Assembly: GCF_900110925.1 (NCBI RefSeq)
Contig: NZ_FOFP01000007.1
Location: 181,189 to 245,188, forward strand
Direction: 5' to 3'
Origin: Pseudomonas cuatrocienegasensis
GTDB taxonomy: Bacteria > Pseudomonadota > Gammaproteobacteria > Pseudomonadales > Pseudomonadaceae
Length of the DNA stretch: 64,000 bases
In this document: piece after piece, positions 45,436 to 53,340 of the stretch
Layout of the letters: each line of letters begins with the position of its first letter
Position numbering within the stretch: the first letter of the stretch is position 1
Notes under the pieces: model-generated
Seen by the model: the letters and a program-made list of their open reading frames with translations, nothing else
What the model was told of the DNA's origin: nothing
Database searches by the model: none
Position numbers and translations under genes: made by a program

Positions 45436-45454
45436 AAACAAAATCCTTTTGTTT
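45436..45454 (-). promoter_or_regulatory. palindrome around the acyltransferase ribosome site
   Basis: On the minus strand aaacaaaa-GGA-ttttgttt ends immediately before the ATG. The 8-bp perfect arms place the GGA of the Shine-Dalgarno sequence in the loop. This is the geometry of an RsmA/CsrA binding site. Confidence 0.6.
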
Positions 45455-46072
45455 GTGTTTGTATAGATATTGAGGGCGTGTTTATTTACGGTCGTTTGAT
45501 GACGAAATAATCGCAGTAGGGAGGGCACTTCTGGCTGGAATGGGGGCGATACGATGTCAGAAGGGGTATGCAGTCCATGGCGGTGTGCTTCCATTATTGT
45601 TATGCACGTTGCGCTGTCTGTCGTTGCGCATGAAGCTCGTATCAATTGAGCTGGTTGATAATCTAGATCCTAAAATGGAAAGTTGTGTAATTTTTTGTAA
45701 ACGTCTTTGCTTGGGGTGGCGCAAACAGATTGCTTGCTCGCTGAGCAGGGTGGTTCTCGAAACATACAAGTAGCTGTTTTTCTTTGATAATTTTTATTGG
45801 GGCGCAATGTTTCCCTGTTACGTAGGACTCGTACTTCTTGATGGATGCCGTTTCCGACTTGCCGTGGCAGTACAAAGGGCGTTGGCGTATTGCTCCTCGG
45901 CCTCATATGGCAGGTCGAGAAAAAAGCCGACCTGCCGAGACCGTAGCGAGCGCTTATCCTCGGCAGTGCTGAGAGCTCAGCAGGCGCTTTAGGAAAAGCG
46001 CCTGCGCGCGGCGACTTCCGTTCAGGTGCTATGTGTATAAAACCGCGCCCGGATGGGAGCGCTAAGGACTGA
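45455..46072. other. AT-rich intergenic region upstream of the acyltransferase operon
   Basis: About 620 bases without a convincing gene. The part next to the operon (45455-45800) is visibly AT-rich. Further up are two strong hairpins: ggcaggtcg / cgacctgcc (45909-45936) and gcaggcgctt / aagcgcctgc (45980-46005). They may end the thiolase transcript although no T run follows. A TATACA lies near 45462-45467 on the minus strand as a possible -10. Confidence 0.5.
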
Positions 46073-47248
46073 TCACAGCAGTTCGATTGCGACTGCGGTG
46101 GCTTCACCGCCACCGATGCACAGCGAAGCGACGCCGCGCTTGCCGCCGGTGTTACGCAAGGCGTTGATCAGGGTGACGATGATCCGCGAGCCGGTCGAAC
46201 CTACCGGGTGACCCTGGGCACAGGCGCCGCCGTAGATGTTCACCTTGGCGTGGTCCAGGCCGTGTTCACGCATGGCCAGCATGGTGACCATGGCGAAGGC
46301 TTCGTTGATCTCGAACAGGTCGACCTCATCCTTGCTCCAGCCAGTCTTGCGAAACAGGTTGTGCAGAGCGCCGACCGGCGCCAGGGTGAACTCGCTCGGG
46401 TCCTGGCTCTGGGTCGCGTGACCGACGATTTTCGCCAGCGGGGTCAGGCCGCGCTTGGCCGCCTCTTCAGCGCTCATCAGCAGCAGCGCCGAGGCACCGT
46501 CGGAGATCGAGCTGGCATTGGCGGCGGTGATGCTGCCGGTCTTGCTGAAGGCCGGCTTGAGTGTGGGGATTTTTTCCAGGTTGGCGGTCAGCGGTTGCTC
46601 GTCATCCTTGACCACGACGTCGCCTTTACGACTGCTGACCGTGATCGGCACGATCTCAGCCGCCAGAGAGCCTGCAGCCATCGCCGCCTGGGCTCGCTTG
46701 AGCGACTCGATGGCATAGGCATCCATCGCCTCGCGGGTGATGCCGTGGCTGTCTGCGGTTTCCTGGGCGAAGGAGCCCATCAAGCGACCGCTGCGCGCGT
46801 CTTCCAGGCCATCGAGAAACATATGGTCCTTGACTTCACCATGGCCCATGCGCAGCCCGCTGCGCGCCTTCTCCAGCAGGTAGGGGGCGTTGGACATGCT
46901 TTCCATGCCGCCGGCGACCATCACCTGATTGGTGCCTGCCTTGAGCAGGTCGTGGGCGAGCATCACGGCTTTCATGCCCGAACCGCAGAGCTTGTTGATC
47001 GTGGTGCAGCCTGTGGCACTCGGCAGGCCGGCGTTGAGTGCCGCCTGGCGCGCCGGACCCTGTTTGAGGCCAGCAGGCAAGACACAGCCCATGATCACTT
47101 CCTGCACGTCAGCCGGGGCAATGCCGGCACGAGCCACGGCTTCACGAATGGCGGCAGCGCCCAGCTCGACCGCCGGTACGCTGGCCAGAGCCCCCTGAAA
47201 GCCACCCATCGGTGTGCGCGCGGCGCTGACGATGACAATATCGGACAT
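46073..47248 (-). CDS. atoB: acetyl-CoA C-acetyltransferase (thiolase)
   Basis: A 391-residue thiolase II that condenses two acetyl-CoA or cleaves acetoacetyl-CoA. It has the acyl-enzyme Cys in TINKLCGSGMKAV (~88), FEINEAFAMV, and the C-terminal catalytic Cys in YGGACAQGHPVGSTG. Length matches biosynthetic/degradative thiolases. MSDIVIVSAARTP at 47248 follows GGAGGTAACTGTT and is preferred over a longer in-frame start. It is divergent from the AlkK-like ligase gene, sharing a 182-base promoter region. Confidence 0.94.
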   Translation of the reverse strand: MSDIVIVSAARTPMGGFQGALASVPAVELGAAAIREAVARAGIAPADVQEVIMGCVLPAGLKQGPARQAALNAGLPSATGCTTINKLCGSGMKAVMLAHDLLKAGTNQVMVAGGMESMSNAPYLLEKARSGLRMGHGEVKDHMFLDGLEDARSGRLMGSFAQETADSHGITREAMDAYAIESLKRAQAAMAAGSLAAEIVPITVSSRKGDVVVKDDEQPLTANLEKIPTLKPAFSKTGSITAANASSISDGASALLLMSAEEAAKRGLTPLAKIVGHATQSQDPSEFTLAPVGALHNLFRKTGWSKDEVDLFEINEAFAMVTMLAMREHGLDHAKVNIYGGACAQGHPVGSTGSRIIVTLINALRNTGGKRGVASLCIGGGEATAVAIELL

Positions 47249-47430
47249 AACAGTTACCTCCAAAACGGTGGAAAGTCGTGCCAGCCAGTGGTGGTCACGG
47301 TGACAGGATTCTAGCGCGTGACCAAAAATGGCCAAAGAGTCACGTTTTAAATCATTCTTTTGACTGATTTGATGGTGTGCGTGGCGCTCTAAAGTGGCAC
47401 CACGATTCAATAGGCTAGAGGTACATTCCC

Positions 47431-49113
47431 ATGCTGAAGACCCGCATCATCCCGCCCGCTGCCAATGCCCATCCCTACCCGTTGCTGATCAAGAGCCTGC
47501 TGCTGTCTGGTAGCCGCTACGAGAAAACCCGGGAAATTGTCTACCGCGACCAGGTCCGCTACAGCTACGCCACCTTCAATGAGCGCGTAGCGCGCCTGGC
47601 GAACGTGCTTACCAGCATTGGCGTCAAGGCAGGCGATACCGTGGCCGTGATGGATTGGGACAGCCACCGCTACCTGGAATGCATGTTCGCCATCCCCATG
47701 CTGGGGGCAGTACTGCACACCATCAACATCCGCCTGTCGCCGGAGCAGATTCTCTACACCATGAACCATGCCGAGGATAAGTTCGTGCTGGTCAACAGCG
47801 AATTTGTCGGGCTCTACAACGGCATCGCCGAGCAACTGACGACGGTGGAAAAGACCATTCTGCTGACCGATGCCGCCGAAAAAACCGCAGACCTGCCGGC
47901 CCTGGCAGGGGAGTACGAGCAGTTGCTCGCTGCGGCCGAGCCACGCTATGCGTTCGCCGATTTCGACGAGAATTCGGTGGCCACCACCTTCTACACCACC
48001 GGCACCACCGGTAACCCCAAGGGTGTGTACTTCACCCACCGCCAACTGGTTCTGCACACCATGGCCGAAGCCAGTGTGTTGGGTAGCCTGGACAGCGTCC
48101 GCCTGCTCGGCACCAACGATGTGTACATGCCGATCACCCCAATGTTCCACGTGCATGCCTGGGGCATTCCCTACGTGGCTACCATGCTCGGGATCAAGCA
48201 GGTGTATCCCGGTCGTTACGAGCCGGACATGTTGTGCCGCCTGATCCGCGAGGAGAAGGTCACGTTCTCTCATTGCGTACCGACCATTCTGCAGATGCTG
48301 ATGGCCGCGCCCAGCGCTCAGGGGCACGACTTCGCGGGTTTGAAAATGATCATTGGCGGTAGCGCCCTCAACCGTGCGCTGTACGACTCGGCCAAGTCGC
48401 GCGGCATTCAACTGACGGCCGCCTACGGTATGTCGGAAACCTGCCCGCTGATTGCCTGCGCGCATATCAATGATGAGTTGATGGCTGGCAGCGACGATGA
48501 ACGCACCACCTACCGGATCAAGGCCGGCGTGCCCGTGCCGCTGGTCGAGGCGGCGATCATGGATGCCGACGGCACGTTGCTGCCGGCCGATGGCGAGTCC
48601 CAGGGCGAGCTGGTACTGCGTGCGCCCTGGCTTACCCAGGGCTACTTCCGTGAGCCGGAGAAGGGCGAGGAGCTGTGGACCCATGGTTGGCTGCACACCG
48701 GTGACGTGGCCACGCTCGATGGCATGGGCTTTGTCGATATCCGCGACCGTATCAAGGATGTGATCAAGACCGGCGGTGAGTGGATTTCCTCTCTGGATCT
48801 CGAAGACCTGATCAGCCGCCATGCTGCCGTGCGTGAAGTCGCAGTGGTCGGGGTTGCCGATCCGCAGTGGGGCGAGCGCCCATTTGCTTTGCTGGTGTTA
48901 CGCGATGGTCAGAGCCTGGATGCCAAGGGGCTCAAGGAACACCTCAAACCCTTCGTCGAGCAGGGCCACATCAACAAGTGGGCGATACCCACCCAGATCG
49001 GCCTTGTTACCGAAATTCCCAAGACCAGTGTTGGCAAGTTGGACAAGAAACGTATCCGCGTTGACATCGTCCAGTGGCAAGCGGCTGGTAGCGAGTTTCT
49101 CTCCACCCTCTAG
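47431..49113 (+). CDS. medium/long-chain fatty-acid CoA ligase (AlkK-like)
   Basis: A 560-residue AMP-forming ligase: TTFYTTGTTGNPKGVYFTHRQ (ATP motif), MPITPMFHVHAWGIPYV, TAAYGMSETCPL, WLHTGDVATLDGMGFVDIRDRIKDVIKTGGEWISS and a C-terminal PKTSVGKLDKKRIR. It resembles AlkK-type medium-chain acyl-CoA synthetases. It lies upstream of the DUF1302/DUF1329 pair, an arrangement I recall from P. putida fatty-acid loci. The start follows GAGGTACATTCCC. Confidence 0.92.
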   Translation: MLKTRIIPPAANAHPYPLLIKSLLLSGSRYEKTREIVYRDQVRYSYATFNERVARLANVLTSIGVKAGDTVAVMDWDSHRYLECMFAIPMLGAVLHTINIRLSPEQILYTMNHAEDKFVLVNSEFVGLYNGIAEQLTTVEKTILLTDAAEKTADLPALAGEYEQLLAAAEPRYAFADFDENSVATTFYTTGTTGNPKGVYFTHRQLVLHTMAEASVLGSLDSVRLLGTNDVYMPITPMFHVHAWGIPYVATMLGIKQVYPGRYEPDMLCRLIREEKVTFSHCVPTILQMLMAAPSAQGHDFAGLKMIIGGSALNRALYDSAKSRGIQLTAAYGMSETCPLIACAHINDELMAGSDDERTTYRIKAGVPVPLVEAAIMDADGTLLPADGESQGELVLRAPWLTQGYFREPEKGEELWTHGWLHTGDVATLDGMGFVDIRDRIKDVIKTGGEWISSLDLEDLISRHAAVREVAVVGVADPQWGERPFALLVLRDGQSLDAKGLKEHLKPFVEQGHINKWAIPTQIGLVTEIPKTSVGKLDKKRIRVDIVQWQAAGSEFLSTL

Positions 49114-49342
49114 ACCAAGCAGCGCCTAGGGTAGCGAAATGACTACTCAGTCAAACAAGCGTTTGGCTTGCTAATTGCTGTTTTACAGCCATTCTTGGCT
49201 TGTACCGGACGGGACCACCGCCCTGAAACGTGCGAGCCAGAGTGCCTGAGGCCTGCAAATCACACTTTCGAGGGATCAAGCAGTACTCACCGGTGGCTAT
49301 AGTCCGCACCATCCATAACAAAAAGCACATGGAGTAGCGTCG

Positions 49343-51289
49343 ATGACAAAAACAAAACAAACCTGGCGTCTGGCAAAACTGCCACTGGCTGTCAGCCTCG
49401 CATCCACTCTCGCCGCACCTGCATTCGGCGTTACTTTCAATATCGGTGAAATCGAAGGCCAGTTCGACTCGTCGCTGTCTGTTGGTGCTAGCTGGTCTGT
49501 GCGGGGTGCGGATCCTGATTTGATTGGTTCAAATAATGGCGGAGATGGTCTTTCGCAGACCTCTGACGATGGTCACCTCAACTTCAAGAAAGGTGAAACC
49601 TTCTCGAAAATTTTCAAGGGTATCCATGACCTTGAGTTGAAGTACGGTGACACCGGTGTATTTGTTCGCGGCAAGTACTGGTATGACTTTGAACTGAAAG
49701 ATGAAGGTCGCGAATTCAAGGATATTTCCGACAGCAATCGTAAAGAGGGTGCCAAGTCTGCTGGTGCCCAGATTCTCGACGCTTTTGTTTATCACAACTA
49801 TGCCATTGCTGATCAGCCGGGCTCGGTACGCCTTGGCAAGCAAGTAATCAGCTGGGGTGAAAGTACGTTCATCCAGAACGGCATAAACGCGGTCAACCCG
49901 GTTGACGTGGCTGCCTTCCGGCGTCCTGGCGCGGAAGTCAAAGAGGGTTTGATTCCGGTCAACATGTTCTATATCTCGCAGAGCCTGACCGAAAATCTCT
50001 CCATGGAGACGTTCTATCAGCTTGAGTGGGACCAGACTGTTGTCGACAACTGTGGCACCTTCTTTGCCCAAGCGGACGTAGTTGCAGATGGTTGTGACGA
50101 TAATTTGGCCGTTCTGCGAACCAACGCTGCGCTTTCCAGCTCCCTTGCCGGCCTAGGTCCTTTGGCGCCTGCTGTGTTGGATGTTCTCGGGAACAATGGC
50201 GTGAGCTGGGGTAACCCTGATGAAGGCGTCCGAGTAGCTCGTGGACCGGATCGTGATGCCCGCGACGATGGTCAATGGGGTCTGGCATTTCGTTATTTTG
50301 CTCCGGCACTCGATACCGAGTTCGGCGCCTATTTCATGAACTACCACAGCCGCTCGCCGATTTTCAGCGGTAGCTCTGCCGACCCGAGCGTCTACGCTCT
50401 CTTCAGTCCGTTGAACCCCGGTGGTCTTGGTCCTCAGTTGGGTGGCGTCGGCGTTCCAGGCGCTGCTATTCCTGGGTTGGTCGGTCAGTTGGCACCCTTG
50501 GTGGTGGCTGGTAATTCAAGCTACTTCATTGAGTATCCGGAAGATATTCGCCTCTATGGTCTGAGCTTTTCTACAACCTTGCCTACCGGCACCGCTTGGA
50601 GTGGCGAGATTAGCTATCGTCCTAACGCTCCTGTTCAGTTGAACACGACTGATATCTTGTTCGCCGGTATCACGCCCCTTAACCCCAATGTTTCGGTTTT
50701 GCAGGGCACACCTGGGGCTGATTTGAACGGTTATAACCGCAAGGAAATCACTCAGCTGCAAACAACCTTCACACATTTCTTCGACCAGGTAATGGGCGCT
50801 AGTCGATTGACTCTGGTGGGCGAGGTCGGCTTTACCCATGTTGGTGGATTGGAGCGTACTTCGGAGGCGCGTTATGGTCGTGATCCAATTTATGGTCCAG
50901 GTCCATTGCCAGCGGGTACGTGTGAGACGTTGAATGCGGGCACTCTTGGTAGCCCAACAGCTGAAAACGTCAGTAAGTATTGCGAGGATGATGGCTTTAC
51001 GACTGCCAACTCTTGGGGCTACCGCGTCCGCGCAATCTGGGATTACCCAGATGTGTTCGCCGGCGTAAACCTGCGCCCGAACGTCGCCTGGTCGCATGAC
51101 GTTGACGGTTATTCGCCAGGTCCTGGTGCCAACTTTGAAGAAGGCCGTAAAGCTGTCAGCCTGGGCCTGGATGCTGAATACCAGAACACCTACTCTGCCA
51201 GCCTGGCTTACACCGACTTCTTCGGCGGCAAATACAACACCTCCATCGATCGTGACTTCGTATCGCTCAGCTTCGGTATGAACTTCTAA
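49343..51289 (+). CDS. DUF1302 outer-membrane protein
   Basis: A 648-residue protein with a signal peptide (LPLAVSLASTLAAPAFG) and a beta-strand-rich body ending in Phe (SLSFGMNF), as for outer-membrane barrels. VTFNIGEIEGQFDSSLSVGASW and RLGKQVISWGESTFIQNGINAVNPVD are typical of DUF1302. Its middle (50.0-50.9 kb) uses more T-ending codons than the neighbours. It forms an operon with the DUF1329 gene 25 bases on. Role inferred: uptake or handling of hydrophobic acyl substrates. Confidence 0.88.
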   Translation: MTKTKQTWRLAKLPLAVSLASTLAAPAFGVTFNIGEIEGQFDSSLSVGASWSVRGADPDLIGSNNGGDGLSQTSDDGHLNFKKGETFSKIFKGIHDLELKYGDTGVFVRGKYWYDFELKDEGREFKDISDSNRKEGAKSAGAQILDAFVYHNYAIADQPGSVRLGKQVISWGESTFIQNGINAVNPVDVAAFRRPGAEVKEGLIPVNMFYISQSLTENLSMETFYQLEWDQTVVDNCGTFFAQADVVADGCDDNLAVLRTNAALSSSLAGLGPLAPAVLDVLGNNGVSWGNPDEGVRVARGPDRDARDDGQWGLAFRYFAPALDTEFGAYFMNYHSRSPIFSGSSADPSVYALFSPLNPGGLGPQLGGVGVPGAAIPGLVGQLAPLVVAGNSSYFIEYPEDIRLYGLSFSTTLPTGTAWSGEISYRPNAPVQLNTTDILFAGITPLNPNVSVLQGTPGADLNGYNRKEITQLQTTFTHFFDQVMGASRLTLVGEVGFTHVGGLERTSEARYGRDPIYGPGPLPAGTCETLNAGTLGSPTAENVSKYCEDDGFTTANSWGYRVRAIWDYPDVFAGVNLRPNVAWSHDVDGYSPGPGANFEEGRKAVSLGLDAEYQNTYSASLAYTDFFGGKYNTSIDRDFVSLSFGMNF

Positions 51290-51314
51290 GCGGTCGGGAA
51301 TTTTGAGGAAAACG

Positions 51315-52688
51315 ATGACTATGAAAACAACAAAACGTTTATTTCAAACTGGTGCTCTGGCTCTCTCGCTGCTTGCCTGCAGCGTGATGGCTGCGGTGTC
51401 CTCTGAAGAAGCTGCCAAGCTGGGTACCACCCTGACGCCGCTGGGCGCAGAGATGGCCGGCAATGCCGACGGCACCATCCCGGCCTGGACCGGCGGTCTG
51501 CCAGCTAATGCGGGTACTGCGGATGCGGCGGGTTTCCTGTCTGATCCGTTCCCGAATGAGCAGCCGCTGTTCACCATCACTGCGCAGAACATGGAGCAGT
51601 ACAAGGACAAGCTGACCCCTGGCCAGCAAGCCATGTTCAAGCGCTATCCGGAAACCTACCGCATGCCGGTGTTCACCACTCACCGTACCGCCACTGTGCC
51701 GGAGCGCATCATCGCCGGCACCAAGGCCAACGCGGTGAATACCAAGCTGGTCGAGGGCGGTAACGGTCTGGAGAACTTCGCCGAGGCCAACCCGTTCCCA
51801 ATTCCCAAGGACGGTCTGGAAGCGATCTGGAACCACATCACCCGCTACCGTGGTGGCAGCGTCAAGCGTCTGGTCACCCAGGCCACTCCGCAGGCGAACG
51901 GTTCCTACAGCCTGGTTTATTTCCAGGACGAGTTCACCTTCCGTGGTGCACTCAAGGATGCCGACACCAGCAAGCCGAGCAACGTACTCTTCTACTTCAA
52001 GCAGCGGGTAACGGCTCCGTCGCGTCTGGCAGGTAACGTACTGCTGGTGCACGAGACCCTCAACCAGGTGAAAGAGCCGCGTCTGGCGTGGCTGTACAAC
52101 GCCGGTCAGCGTCGCGTGCGCCGTGCACCGCAGGTGTCGTATGACGGCCCAGGTACCGCAGCCGATGGCCTGCGTACCTCGGACAACTTCGACATGTACA
52201 ACGGTGCACCGGATCGCTACGACTGGGTCCTGAATGGCAAGAAGGAAATCTACATTCCTTACAACAGCTACCGCCTGGACTCGCCGAAGCTCAAGTACAG
52301 CGACATCATCAAGGCCGGCCACATCAACCAGGACCTGACCCGCTACGAGTTGCACCGTGTGTGGCATGTGACCGCCACCCTGAAACAGGGCGAGCGTCAC
52401 ATCTACGCTAAGCGTGACTTCTATATCGACGAAGACACCTGGCAAGCTGCAACCATCGACCATTACGATGGCCGTGGCACCCTGTGGCGTGTTGCCGAGG
52501 CTCATGCGCAGTACTACTACGACAAGCAAGTACCGTGGTACAGCGTGGAAACCCTGTATGACCTGCTCTCTGGCCGCTACCTGGCTCTGGGCATGAAGAA
52601 CGAAGAAAAGAGCGCCTACGAGTTCGATTACCCGGCCAAGGAAAGCGACTACACCCCCGCTGCCCTGCGTCAGGCGGGTGTTCGTTAA
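51315..52688 (+). CDS. DUF1329 periplasmic/outer-membrane protein
   Basis: A 457-residue protein with a signal peptide (QTGALALSLLACSVMAA), then EEAAKLGTTLTPLGAEMAGNADGTIPAWTGG, the hallmark of DUF1329 (LolA/LolB-like fold predicted from memory), and YDWVLNGKKEIYIPYNSYRL, RTAPQVSYD-like and LHRVWHVTATLKQGERHIYAKRDFYID. It is paired with the DUF1302 gene, as in many proteobacteria. The start MTMKTTKR at 51315 follows GAGGAAAACG. A terminator follows. Confidence 0.9.
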   Translation: MTMKTTKRLFQTGALALSLLACSVMAAVSSEEAAKLGTTLTPLGAEMAGNADGTIPAWTGGLPANAGTADAAGFLSDPFPNEQPLFTITAQNMEQYKDKLTPGQQAMFKRYPETYRMPVFTTHRTATVPERIIAGTKANAVNTKLVEGGNGLENFAEANPFPIPKDGLEAIWNHITRYRGGSVKRLVTQATPQANGSYSLVYFQDEFTFRGALKDADTSKPSNVLFYFKQRVTAPSRLAGNVLLVHETLNQVKEPRLAWLYNAGQRRVRRAPQVSYDGPGTAADGLRTSDNFDMYNGAPDRYDWVLNGKKEIYIPYNSYRLDSPKLKYSDIIKAGHINQDLTRYELHRVWHVTATLKQGERHIYAKRDFYIDEDTWQAATIDHYDGRGTLWRVAEAHAQYYYDKQVPWYSVETLYDLLSGRYLALGMKNEEKSAYEFDYPAKESDYTPAALRQAGVR

Positions 52689-52714
52689 CCGCTTAGCGTA
52701 ACTGTTGTTCGACG

Positions 52715-52739
52715 AAGCCGGCCTCTGTGCCGGCTTTTT
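52715..52739 (+). terminator. intrinsic terminator of the DUF1302-DUF1329 operon
   Basis: Stem aagccggc / gccggctt with a ctctgt loop and a T run, 26 bases after the DUF1329 stop. Confidence 0.9.
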
Positions 52740-52844
52740 CGTGGGTGCTATTTAGCACCTTGTATCCGTGGAACGTGTCGCAGACCCTAGCCGAAGGCGT
52801 GACCTGGGAGGCAGTCTGCGCAGCACGCTCTGCTCGCCCACCGA

Positions 52845-52880
52845 AAGAGCTGTTGTCGCGGCTAAAGCCCCTCCCACGGA
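52845..52880. repeat. REP-like repeat
   Basis: tgttgtcgcggctaaagcccctcccacgg is the complement of the common Pseudomonas gaggggctttagccgcgac repeat type. It lies between the terminator and copy C. Confidence 0.6.
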
Positions 52881-52972
52881 TGAAGCGTCATCCCGCCTAC
52901 GTTAGGTGGGTCGATGCAACCTGAATTACCTGTCAGCTTTTCAGGGCTTCAAAAGCACCGGCCAAGGGGCTA

Positions 52973-53287
52973 GGGTCTGTTGCCATTTCAGCACGACCGC
53001 GCCGGAGCCCGTTTTGCCGCGAGGCAAGGCGCGAGCCGCGAAGTTTGGCGGGCCAAATGAGACGGCGAGAAACGCAGCATCGCGACAAAACAGGCCCGGC
53101 CCTACGGGTTGCGCGAGAAATCTCGCCATGCGTTGTTGGAGGACTTGGCAAGGGAACAGCCATTACCGGCGTCCTCCGCAATCCCCATGGATGGGGTGAA
53201 TGCCGCAAGCCCGCCGGGAGCGGGCGCGGCCTAGCCTGGCGAGATTTCTCGCAGCAACGCGGCTTGCGCTGAAGTGGTAACAGACCC
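52973..53287. mobile_element. MITE-like element, copy C (divergent subfamily)
   Basis: A 315-bp copy in the same orientation as A, flanked by TA (and CTAG) on both sides. Its two ends are gggtctgttgccatttcagc and the complement of gggtctgttaccacttcagc. They differ from A and B at several positions but in the same way at both ends. The internal stem apex is tttggc-gg-gccaaa instead of tttagc-gctaaa, a compensated change. It ends 54 bases before the preferred start of the LuxR regulator and may supply part of its leader. Confidence 0.9.
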
Positions 53288-53340
53288 TAGGCTGCTGGGC
53301 ATTCGTGTCCAGTAGGGCACGCCGTCCAAGAACCCGGTCG

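Noticed and set aside
45909..45936. lux-box-like ggcaggtcg ... cgacctgcc near the acyltransferase operon
   Set aside because: The half-sites are in the opposite order to a lux box and far from the operon start; more likely a transcript-end hairpin.
53045..53272. Open frames inside elements A, B and C (for example 53045-53272, 31399-31596)
   Set aside because: They lie entirely inside the palindromic repeats, have no ribosome site and recur only because the element recurs.
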